The position numbers were made by a program, and so were the translations under genes. A stretch of DNA of 8,506 nucleotides from an uncultured Ectothiorhodospiraceae bacterium. Lineage in GTDB: Bacteria > Pseudomonadota > Gammaproteobacteria > UBA6429 > Thiohalophilaceae. Of the stretch, positions 1 to 4,542 are shown in pieces (within the stretch, counting starts at the first letter, position 1; every line of letters starts with the position of its first letter). The notes under the pieces are model-generated. The model was given only the letters and a program-made list of their open reading frames with translations. It did not search any database and was not told the DNA's origin. The stretch is from the NCBI GenBank assembly GCA_947259425.1, contig CAMYMO010000384.1, positions 1 through 8,506 of the forward strand. Direction: 5' to 3'.

Positions 1-116
1 AAATCAATTGTTATCTGTTTAGACTTGACCGATCGTAGGCGATCTAAAGAGGACAACAATAGTGCAACTAGCGTTGACAATGCTCCTACTATCGCGGCAA
101 CTGCAGTTAATTCCAT
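1..116 (-). CDS. N-terminal part of a small membrane-anchored cassette protein (cassette 4, runs off the window)
   Basis: Reading leftward from an ATG at 116-114, 38 codons stay open to the window edge, so the 3' end is missing. An AAGGAG ribosome-binding sequence lies 8 nt upstream, and the start is about 28 nt inside the cassette boundary at 144/145, the usual layout for an integron cassette gene. The peptide begins MELTAVAAIVGALSTLVALL and continues hydrophobic to about residue 24. A basic stretch (DRLRSVKSKQ) and then ITID follow. That suggests one N-terminal membrane segment with a cytoplasmic C-terminal part. I do not recognise the family. A short membrane anchor followed by a KxITID-type strand occurs in some small effector-associated bacterial proteins, but that is only a resemblance. 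The IS inserted just upstream separates this gene from any promoter at the head of the array. Confidence 0.6.
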   Translation of the reverse strand, partial: MELTAVAAIVGALSTLVALLLSSLDRLRSVKSKQITID

Positions 117-138
117 ACGTAGAGCTCCTTAATACGGC

Positions 139-153
139 AGCTAACGGTTGAGT
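139..153 (-). repeat. Left remnant of the IS-interrupted attC site of cassette 3
   Basis: AGCTAAC at 139-145 reads GTTAGCT on the minus strand, a core site of the GTTRRRY type with one deviation. It would be the terminal (R') box of the cassette 3 attC. The next bases, CGGTTGAGT, form one copy of the target duplication made by the IS. Joining 139-153 to 1500-1554 restores a site of about 70 bp, a normal attC length. The crossover point would be between 145 and 144. The assignment rests on the matching remnant at 1491-1554 and on the position of the cassette 4 gene. Confidence 0.6.
145..153. repeat. Target-site duplication, left copy (CGGTTGAGT)
   Basis: This 9-bp direct repeat is identical to 1491-1499 and directly abuts the IS end. 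Nine base pairs is the duplication length produced by IS10. The exact match implies a simple, fairly recent insertion with no later rearrangement of the flanks. Confidence 0.92.
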
Positions 154-175
154 CTAAGTTATCCCCACGAATTCA
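154..175 (+). repeat. Left terminal inverted repeat of the IS (outside end)
   Basis: The last 15 bases (161-175) form a perfect inverted match with 1469-1483. The outermost 7 bases are imperfect (CTAAGTT against CTGATGG). This end lacks a GATC, whereas the opposite end has one, as in the outside and inside ends of IS10. AATCAA at 175-180 followed by CTG at 185-187 is a 12/13 match to the IHF consensus WATCAANNNNTTR, a possible but unproven IHF site; IS10 uses IHF near its outside end. Confidence 0.88.
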
Positions 176-202
176 ATCAAAAAACTGATCAAAAACAAAA
201 AG

Positions 203-232
203 TTAGACGCGCATCGTGGTTTTTGATCTAAT
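203..232 (+). promoter_or_regulatory. Putative transposase promoter with Dam site overlapping the -10
   Basis: TAGACG (204-209), a 17-bp spacer and TCTAAT (227-232) form a reasonable sigma-70 type promoter, with 4/6 and 5/6 consensus matches, about 40 bp before the transposase start. GATC at 225-228 overlaps the -10. It is 72-75 bp from the IS end, close to the Dam-methylated site in the IS10 pIN promoter. By analogy, promoter activity would rise briefly after replication when the site is hemimethylated. Position and overlap are seen; the regulation is inferred. Confidence 0.5.
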
Positions 233-274
233 GGAAAGTGACCAAACCGCCCATTAATTCGAAAGGAGACCTCG

Positions 275-1471
275 ATGCGCGCCCTCAAAGTATGTCATAA
301 ATTGTTATCAAAAACAGTGCCCCAGATGCACGTAAAACGGCTCAATGCCTTACTCAGTGGAGTCGAATCATTGTTATCAGGCTCATTTTTAACGGTGACG
401 GCCTTAGGCCGAGGGATGAGTCGACTCGCGTTAACGAAGCATAATATAAAGTGTATGGATCGATTACTCTCCAATCGCCATCTACATCAAGAGCGTATGG
501 CGCTGTATCGCGCACTGTGTCATCGCTTATGTCGTGGCGTGACTCGCCCCATCATTCTGGTCGACTGGAGTGATATTGTCGAACAAGACCGTTTGATGTT
601 GATCCGAGCCGCCCTCGTATTGGACGGGCGCGCCATCACATTGTACGAATCCATTCATCCTCTGAAAAAACATAACTCACCGAAGACCCATCATCAGTTT
701 TTAGATGAACTAAAAACCCTTTTACCTGAAGACTGTACACCGATCATTGTCACTGATGCGGGTTTTCGGGGTCCCTGGTTTCGAAGTGTGGAAGCGCACG
801 GTTGGTTTTGGTTAGGCCGCGTTCGTAATAGTATCAACTACAAACTTCATTCTAGGCAACTGTGGCGACGCACAATCGACTTATATTATAGGGCAAATTC
901 CCGTGTTCAATATCTCGGCCCAGCCGAGTTATCCGTGAAACGGCCTTATGCGTGTCATTTGTATTTATACAAAAAACGCAAACAACATCGCAAAGCAAAC
1001 CGCTCTTGCTTACATTATGCCAAACATTCCAACGGTGAGGTGTTTGCCTCACAACAAAAAGAACCCTGGCTATTAGCTACGAACTTATCACCGGAAAAGG
1101 TGACGCCAAAACAAATCGTACAGCTCTACGGAAAACGGATGCAAATTGAAGAAGGCTTCCGTGACTTAAAAAGTGACAAGTTTGGTTTTGGGATCACATT
1201 AAGCCGCTCCAAGAATATCAATCGATTAAACATTCTACTACTCATTGCCGCATTAGCGACTTGGTGCTTATGGCTCATCGGATTGTTTGCTCAACAACAA
1301 GGCTGGCATCGACACTTTCAAGCGAACACGATTAGAGATAGAAAAGTATTATCCATTCCGTTTCTGGCGTTGCAAGTTTTACGACGGGAAGATTACTTTA
1401 TTCGTGTATTTGATCTAGAAGAAATCGATGACGTATTTGATGAAGTCATTAAACTGGCCAATGAAGCGTGA
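275..1471 (+). CDS. tnpA: IS4-family (IS10-like) DDE transposase, intact
   Basis: This transposase should cut the element out and insert it by hairpin-mediated cut-and-paste. The 398-aa length is close to the 402 aa of IS10 transposase, and the N-terminal region (HVKRLNALLSGVESLL, then TKHNIKCMDRLLSNRHLH) closely matches the IS10 protein as I remember it. The catalytic triad is visible: Asp97 (ILVDWSD), Asp161 (IVTDAGF) and Glu292 (MQIEEGF), the same residue numbers as IS10. The IS4-family Y-(2)-R-(3)-E-(6)-K signature is Tyr285, Arg288, Glu292, Lys299. AAGGAG at 263-268 lies 6 nt before the ATG and sets the start. The TGA stop is the first three bases of the right inverted repeat's conserved core, so the gene fills the element. 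There is no frameshift or internal stop. Identification is certain at family level. Confidence 0.96.
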   Translation: MRALKVCHKLLSKTVPQMHVKRLNALLSGVESLLSGSFLTVTALGRGMSRLALTKHNIKCMDRLLSNRHLHQERMALYRALCHRLCRGVTRPIILVDWSDIVEQDRLMLIRAALVLDGRAITLYESIHPLKKHNSPKTHHQFLDELKTLLPEDCTPIIVTDAGFRGPWFRSVEAHGWFWLGRVRNSINYKLHSRQLWRRTIDLYYRANSRVQYLGPAELSVKRPYACHLYLYKKRKQHRKANRSCLHYAKHSNGEVFASQQKEPWLLATNLSPEKVTPKQIVQLYGKRMQIEEGFRDLKSDKFGFGITLSRSKNINRLNILLLIAALATWCLWLIGLFAQQQGWHRHFQANTIRDRKVLSIPFLALQVLRREDYFIRVFDLEEIDDVFDEVIKLANEA

Positions 1472-1490
1472 ATTCGTGGGGATCCATCAG
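1469..1490 (-). repeat. Right terminal inverted repeat of the IS (inside end) with GATC
   Basis: Inverted partner of 154-175; TGAATTCGTGGGGAT (1469-1483) is the exact reverse complement of 161-175. It contains GATC at 1481-1484, about 7 bp from the tip, as at the inside end of IS10, where Dam methylation reduces transposase binding. It overlaps the transposase stop codon. Confidence 0.88.
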
Positions 1491-1499
1491 CGGTTGAGT
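1491..1499. repeat. Target-site duplication, right copy (CGGTTGAGT)
   Basis: Exact copy of 145-153, directly abutting the right end of the IS. It belongs to the left arm of the interrupted attC. Confidence 0.92.
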
Positions 1500-1554
1500 T
1501 AAGTGGCGCTAAAAACAGCGAAGCTGTTTAGCGTCCATAGACGACTTGTTATGT
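1491..1554 (-). repeat. Right remnant of the IS-interrupted attC site of cassette 3
   Basis: On the minus strand the site opens with ACATAACAAGTC (plus strand 1543-1554). These 12 bases are identical to the start of the intact attC at 2243-2329 and mark the R'' box and its spacer. Its centre is an imperfect hairpin: GGCGCTAAAAACAGC (about 1505-1519), a short loop, then GCTGTTTAGCGTCC. The rest of the site is at 139-153, on the other side of the IS. Arm pairing in the restored site is weaker than in the other attC copies, so the exact length is less certain than its identity. Confidence 0.7.
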
Positions 1555-1576
1555 TATAAAACTTTTAAACCATTAG

Positions 1577-2227
1577 TTAATAATGGTTTTGTTTATTCAT
1601 TGTTTTGCCAATACATTTCATAGCGCTCATTTCAAAGAAATGCGCTTCCGTTAATTCAAAAAACTTACCTTGCTCAGCAAGCTGATTAGCATAAACCTTT
1701 TTATTATCACTATTTCGTATTCCTATCACCACTTTGATGGTATTTAAAGATAGTTCAGTCTTGGCTATATCAAGTTGGCAATTACATATTTGAGATGCAT
1801 TTTCGAAATTTAATTTATTCATGCAGGTTCTATGAAGTTCATTAAGCTCCTCAGTGCCTGCTTTTATATTAATTTCACGTAAAATGCCAACCAGCTTCAC
1901 GATAGTGTTTACGGTTAATTTATTATTTATTGTCTCAACATTTTCTCCAAATACCTGAGCTACAATTTCACTATTGACCTTTTTATTCGTTGCTTTCTCA
2001 AGCTTTGAAAATATAGCCTTCACATCTTCCATAGTACCACCCCGCCCGATCTGAGATATAGGTGTAGAAGCGCTAAAATTTGATCCTTTAACTTCTAGTT
2101 GTTCTTCTATTAATCCAATAGCGAACTTCGTATGCAGCTCTTCTGTGCTCAGAGTCGGCATAGAATATGCGCTATTGAATTGTATTAAAAACACCAATAA
2201 TATTGCGTAAAAATAAAATTTTCTCAT
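1577..2227 (-). CDS. Secreted or periplasmic cassette protein of unknown function, four cysteines (cassette 3)
   Basis: A 216-aa protein that I do not recognise. Residues 1-22 form a clear Sec signal peptide: MRK, a hydrophobic core (FYFYAILLVFLIQF), then NSAYS before MPTLS. A cysteine at the cleavage site is absent, so it is not a lipoprotein. The mature part is mostly charged and probably helical. Cysteines are at 135, 148, 150 and 205, the middle pair as CNC. Four cysteines in an exported protein could form two disulphides. GAGGAT lies just before the ATG and the start is 21 nt inside the cassette boundary (2248/2249), which supports this start. The stop is about 22 bp before its attC, now split by the IS. 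The AT-rich composition differs from the nifJ region, consistent with capture from elsewhere. Confidence 0.82.
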   Translation of the reverse strand: MRKFYFYAILLVFLIQFNSAYSMPTLSTEELHTKFAIGLIEEQLEVKGSNFSASTPISQIGRGGTMEDVKAIFSKLEKATNKKVNSEIVAQVFGENVETINNKLTVNTIVKLVGILREINIKAGTEELNELHRTCMNKLNFENASQICNCQLDIAKTELSLNTIKVVIGIRNSDNKKVYANQLAEQGKFFELTEAHFFEMSAMKCIGKTMNKQNHY

Positions 2228-2242
2228 AACATCCTCTTTAAA

Positions 2243-2329
2243 ACATAACGATTAAGCTCAGTTGAGAGCAAAAGTGGGGCGACGACATGAGCGCCGCTTT
2301 TGTGAATCAACTGAAGTGACTTGTTATGT
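2243..2329 (-). repeat. attC recombination site of cassette 2 (87 bp, intact)
   Basis: The ends are ACATAAC (2243-2249) and GTTATGT (2323-2329), exact reverse complements of each other and core sites of the type usual in chromosomal integrons. Inside them TCAGTTGA (2258-2265) pairs with TCAACTGA (2307-2314). A central arm follows (CAAAAG near 2269 with CTTTTG near 2297, plus GGCG/CGCC). This nested inverted-repeat layout with conserved outer boxes is the attC structure recognised as folded single strand by integron integrases. The site falls exactly between two minus-strand genes. The crossover point is between 2249 and 2248. Confidence 0.87.
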
Positions 2330-2335
2330 GCGAAA

Positions 2336-2728
2336 TTACATGACATGACAATCATCCATTATTATTTTTAGTTCATTTCCACTTTTTAAGAAATCAAACA
2401 AAAGAGTAAAGTCACTAACTACACCATTTAGAGGTAGATCGTATTCGACTCCCCATCCAGAACCATCATTATAAGTATATATGTCTTTTCTAATTTTTCC
2501 TTCAACATTATCTGGATCAGTTACAACAGGATATTTTTCGTCATCAAAATGATCATAAGTTATTTCTCGAAGATCATCTGGTGTCCAGGTATGGCGCGAT
2601 TTATCTAATGGTGGATCTATGAGAGCAAAAGCCTCTTTTGTTTCTCCTGCGGCACACATTTTCACCCATTCGTGAACGAAATTTATAAGTTCCTCGTTAG
2701 ATGAATTAATGTTTGGTTTATTAATCAT
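2336..2728 (-). CDS. Small cytoplasmic cassette protein of unknown function (cassette 2)
   Basis: A 130-aa protein with no signal peptide or membrane segment. It starts with a predicted helix (SNEELINFVHEWVKMCAAGE), continues through an acidic middle (WTPDDLREITYDHFDDE), and ends with strand-like segments around DGSGWGVEYDLPL and VSDFTLLFDFL, closing with IIMDDCHVM. A helical N-terminus followed by strands and a final DDxHV-type ending resembles small NTF2-like domains of unknown function, but that is an impression and not an assignment. A weak GGA lies 7 nt before the ATG. The start is 23 nt inside the cassette boundary (2752/2751), and the stop lies 6 bp before attC, the tight packing typical of cassettes. 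Cassette length is 503 bp. Confidence 0.8.
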   Translation of the reverse strand: MINKPNINSSNEELINFVHEWVKMCAAGETKEAFALIDPPLDKSRHTWTPDDLREITYDHFDDEKYPVVTDPDNVEGKIRKDIYTYNDGSGWGVEYDLPLNGVVSDFTLLFDFLKSGNELKIIMDDCHVM

Positions 2729-2745
2729 TTCTTATTCCATTAAGC

Positions 2746-2844
2746 ACATAACAGTTAAGCTCAGGTGCGACCCGAAGCTGTCACGCGCTTTGCAGAGCGA
2801 AGCGCGTGACAGTGAGGGACGCTATCTGGAGCGATTTGTCAGGC
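2746..2844 (-). repeat. attC recombination site of cassette 1 (99 bp, intact)
   Basis: The outer boxes are ACATAAC (2746-2752) and GTCAGGC (2838-2844, which reads GCCTGAC on the minus strand, a degenerate R'' box). TTAAGCTCAG beside the first box is shared with the neighbouring attC at 2252-2261. The centre is a perfect 13-bp stem, CTGTCACGCGCTT (2778-2790) with AAGCGCGTGACAG (2800-2812), around a 9-nt loop. The crossover point is between 2752 and 2751. The TGA stop codon of the upstream gene is inside the R'' box. Confidence 0.85.
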
Positions 2845-3279
2845 CTGATTTCCACTCACGTATTCCCACAAATAAGGATCGGCCGCTAACAATTCTTGAT
2901 ATTGTTCAATAATCCAATCTTTTGCTCCAGGCTGAGATAATATTTCTTCTCTTGTTAATACATAAGCATCTAATAGTTCTTTACCTGTTAATGGCATTTT
3001 ATCGTCAGGGGAAATATTCATGTGTAGCTTTTCTTCTTTTACATATAGCTGAATGACAAAAATGCAATTTTCGCTGTCAATGCCTGGCCATGCCCCAGTT
3101 ACAAACCCTATCCACAAAAATCTCTCACCGTTATGTTCAAGTAAGCATGCAATATATATTACATGATGATTTTCATCGTAGTGGAAAATACCGTTAATAA
3201 TTTCTGCATCATGGTCACGCCCGCAATTGCAAGGCCTTGTATATACTTTTCTGGATTCTATTCTCTGCGTGAAAGTCAT
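2839..3279 (-). CDS. Cassette protein of unknown function with a CxC...H N-terminal motif (cassette 1)
   Basis: A 146-aa protein, first gene of the array, that I do not recognise. Near the N-terminus is CNCGRDHD (Cys17, Cys19, His23, with His33, His38 and His39 nearby), which could bind a metal but is too short to call. A hydrophobic strand-rich centre follows (VIYIACLLEHNGERFLWIGF, then GAWPGIDSENCIFVIQLYV), and a helical C-terminus (TREEILSQPGAKDWIIEQYQ). There is no signal peptide. It looks like a compact soluble domain. The ATG is only 16 nt from the cassette boundary at 3295/3296 and has no visible Shine-Dalgarno, only an A-rich run, which is seen in some first-cassette genes. Its TGA stop overlaps the attC core site. 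The cassette is 544 bp. Confidence 0.8.
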   Translation of the reverse strand: MTFTQRIESRKVYTRPCNCGRDHDAEIINGIFHYDENHHVIYIACLLEHNGERFLWIGFVTGAWPGIDSENCIFVIQLYVKEEKLHMNISPDDKMPLTGKELLDAYVLTREEILSQPGAKDWIIEQYQELLAADPYLWEYVSGNQA

Positions 3280-3289
3280 TTTTTTATAG

Positions 3290-3296
3290 GCCTAAC
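3290..3296 (-). other. Core recombination site at the head of the cassette array (GTTAGGC)
   Basis: GCCTAAC on the plus strand reads GTTAGGC on the minus strand, a full match to GTTRRRY, the integron crossover core. It lies just upstream of the first cassette gene, exactly where attI or the end of a preceding attC should be. No inverted-repeat arm appears to its right, so it is not a complete attC. Either this is an attI-type simple site or the point where the array was cut from its integrase. Confidence 0.6.
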
Positions 3297-3319
3297 TAGT
3301 ATATAGGTCTCCGAACTGC

Positions 3320-3328
3320 AGTATATCA
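3320..3328 (-). promoter_or_regulatory. Candidate extended -10 promoter reading into the cassettes
   Basis: The minus strand reads TGATATACT, a TGn motif directly before TATACT (5/6 to TATAAT). It is 41 nt before the ATG of the first cassette gene. There is no good -35 at 17 bp, but extended -10 promoters do not need one. It is in the right place and direction to act as the array's cassette promoter. Confidence 0.4.
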
Positions 3329-3376
3329 CCCCGCTAAGACCTGTGATTTTGAATAAATGTTTTTCTATATCAATCT

Positions 3377-3405
3377 TTTATGCCCTATAAATTTCCTAAT
3401 TTCAA
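3377..3405 (-). promoter_or_regulatory. Second candidate cassette promoter (TTGAAA - 17 bp - CATAAA)
   Basis: On the minus strand, TTGAAA (3405-3400) is separated by 17 bp from CATAAA (3382-3377); 5/6 and 4/6 consensus matches. It points into the cassette array, about 100 nt upstream of the first gene. In AT-rich DNA such matches arise by chance, so support is modest. Confidence 0.33.
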
Positions 3406-3414
3406 GGGAATACT

Positions 3415-3442
3415 AGTCTGCAATATGCAGGCTAATTTTTTT
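3415..3442 (+). terminator. Terminator-like hairpin on the plus strand
   Basis: AGTCTGCA (3415-3422), a 3-nt ATA loop, and TGCAGGCT (3426-3433) form an 8-bp stem with one T-G pair; AA and seven Ts (3436-3442) follow. This has the form of an intrinsic terminator for plus-strand transcripts, with a weak stem. No plus-strand gene ends here, so it may stop antisense transcripts, or be the leftover of a lost gene. On the minus strand the hairpin has no T-run after it. Confidence 0.4.
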
Positions 3443-3546
3443 ATTTCTATGTTAAACAATAGTTTATAGCTGTTGATAAAGTCCTTTCTGGCTTAATTGT
3501 TGATTCGGAGCGGTAGTTTGAGGGGGTACTGTTTAATGTCTTTTCG

Positions 3547-4542
3547 TTATGGCGCATAGCTTTTAATGACATGCATATAATTCGTATGTTCCAGTGCGGC
3601 AGGGTTGATCGCGCAGGCTTTACTTGCACTGCCTTTGATTTGTTTTACCGACTCATATTCATGTTCTTCCAGCCAATTATGGAGTTCTTGTTTAAGTGCT
3701 TTAATGTACTCTGGCCCTTGTTTTAATAACACGCTGCATAAATGGGTTATGTCCGCACCGACCAGCAGGGCTTTGACAATATCTTCAGTACGATGCAAGC
3801 CACCGGTTGCCGCGATCGATAAATTCACGCAGCTGCGAATCATCGCAATCCAACGAATGCGCAACAGGGATTCCGATGGGTTTGAAAGTTCGAGGTGGGG
3901 TTTTATTTCCAGTGTTTCCAGGTCGATGTCAGGTTGATAAAAACGGTTAAACAGGGAGACGCCCTTGGCGCCGGCCTGTTGCAGTTTGCTTACCATGTTC
4001 GCGACCGAAGAAAACTGCGATGACAGTTTCATCGTAATCGGTAGGCTGACGTGATCACGTAATTCATCTAACAATTTTAAATAACGGTCTTCAACGTCCT
4101 CTCCGCTGGTTTCCGGATCGGCGGCGATATAATAGACGTTGAGTTCTAATGCGTCGGCACCGGCTTGTTGTATTTCTCTGCCGAAGTCGACCCAGCCATC
4201 GGTTGAGATGCCATTCAGGCTGGCCAACACCGGTATATCCAATGCCGATTTAAATTGTTGAATGCGTTCCAGGTAGTTATCCAATTCGCTGCTGTATTCA
4301 TCGGGAATGGGTTGGTAAGACTGCGCCTCATAATGTCCCAGCGCTTGTGAATTAACATAACGTTCCAGTTGTTCTTGTTCGTAGTTAATGGTTTCTTCGA
4401 ATAATGACGGAAGTATGAGTGCTGAGGCTCCGGCATCTTCGAGCCTCTTTGCTGAGTCCAGTTCGCCGGTTAACGGGGATGATGAGGGCACCAGCGGGTT
4501 AGCAAGTTTTAGCCCAAGATACTCAGTACTCAGATCGATCAT
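3547..4542 (-). CDS. Dihydroorotate-dehydrogenase-like flavoprotein, nifJ partner
   Basis: A 331-aa class 1 DHODH-like TIM-barrel protein, predicted to bind FMN in the cytoplasm. Family features seen: the N-terminal GLKLANPLVPSSSPLTG segment; MKLSSQF at 171-177 with Lys172 in the place of the FMN-contacting lysine; and ATGGLHRTEDIVKALLVGAD around 245-264, the phosphate-binding glycine turn. The usual LNLSCPN motif of true DHODHs is replaced by LNVYYIAAD (134-142), so it is unlikely to be the pyrimidine enzyme PyrD. Proteins of this type are often encoded beside nifJ; their role is not known to me. The ATG overlaps the nifJ stop as ATGA (4539-4542), with AGGAG 9 nt upstream inside nifJ, indicating coupled translation and a shared operon. 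Confidence 0.88.
   Translation of the reverse strand: MIDLSTEYLGLKLANPLVPSSSPLTGELDSAKRLEDAGASALILPSLFEETINYEQEQLERYVNSQALGHYEAQSYQPIPDEYSSELDNYLERIQQFKSALDIPVLASLNGISTDGWVDFGREIQQAGADALELNVYYIAADPETSGEDVEDRYLKLLDELRDHVSLPITMKLSSQFSSVANMVSKLQQAGAKGVSLFNRFYQPDIDLETLEIKPHLELSNPSESLLRIRWIAMIRSCVNLSIAATGGLHRTEDIVKALLVGADITHLCSVLLKQGPEYIKALKQELHNWLEEHEYESVKQIKGSASKACAINPAALEHTNYMHVIKSYAP

Larger units (their letters stand above)
154..1490 (+). mobile_element. Complete IS4-family, IS10-like insertion sequence (1337 bp)
   Basis: The element is bounded by imperfect 22-bp terminal inverted repeats. The left end begins CTAAGTTATCCCC, and the right end read inward begins CTGATGGATCCCC; both continue ACGAATTCA. 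They agree at 18 of 22 positions and resemble IS10 ends, which carry a CTGA...ATCCCC core. It is flanked by perfect 9-bp repeats (145-153 and 1491-1499), contains one intact 398-aa transposase gene, and is very close in size to IS10 (about 1.33 kb). It lies in the attC of an integron cassette, with its gene pointing against the cassette genes. Every part needed for transposition appears intact, so the element is probably still active or was until recently. Confidence 0.93.
3297..3546. other. 250-bp non-coding leader between the cassette array and the metabolic operon
   Basis: No convincing gene is seen on either strand. An integron integrase gene would be expected here, reading rightward, but there is no room for one and no recognisable remnant. 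The stretch is AT-rich and carries the candidate promoters and the hairpin listed separately. On the minus strand, the few bases after the upstream operon's stop show no GC-rich terminator, so readthrough from the metabolic operon into the cassettes is possible. Confidence 0.6.

Noticed and set aside
161..1483. Setting the IS ends at the perfect 15-bp inverted repeat
   Set aside because: With these ends there is no target duplication. Extending each side 7 bp outward gives CT-starting IS10-like ends and a perfect 9-bp duplication, so the element is 154-1490.
2709..2912. Plus-strand 67-aa open frame
   Set aside because: It runs through an attC and the ends of two minus-strand genes. Its codons are explained by the attC inverted repeat.
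1..3300. CRISPR array
   Set aside because: The repeats are attC-type imperfect inverted repeats separated by genes of several hundred bases, not short direct repeats with uniform spacers.
3297..3546. Possible intI remnant or complete attI
   Set aside because: No tyrosine-recombinase motif appears in any frame, and only the single GTTAGGC core is visible. The stretch is described as a leader only.
3447..3629. Minus-strand 60-aa open frame overlapping the 3' end of the DHODH-like gene
   Set aside because: It is out of frame with the real gene, lacks a ribosome-binding site and has no protein-like features.
3605..3937. Plus-strand 110-aa open frame opposite the DHODH-like gene
   Set aside because: It lies wholly inside a well-supported gene on the other strand, with no ribosome-binding site or recognisable domain.
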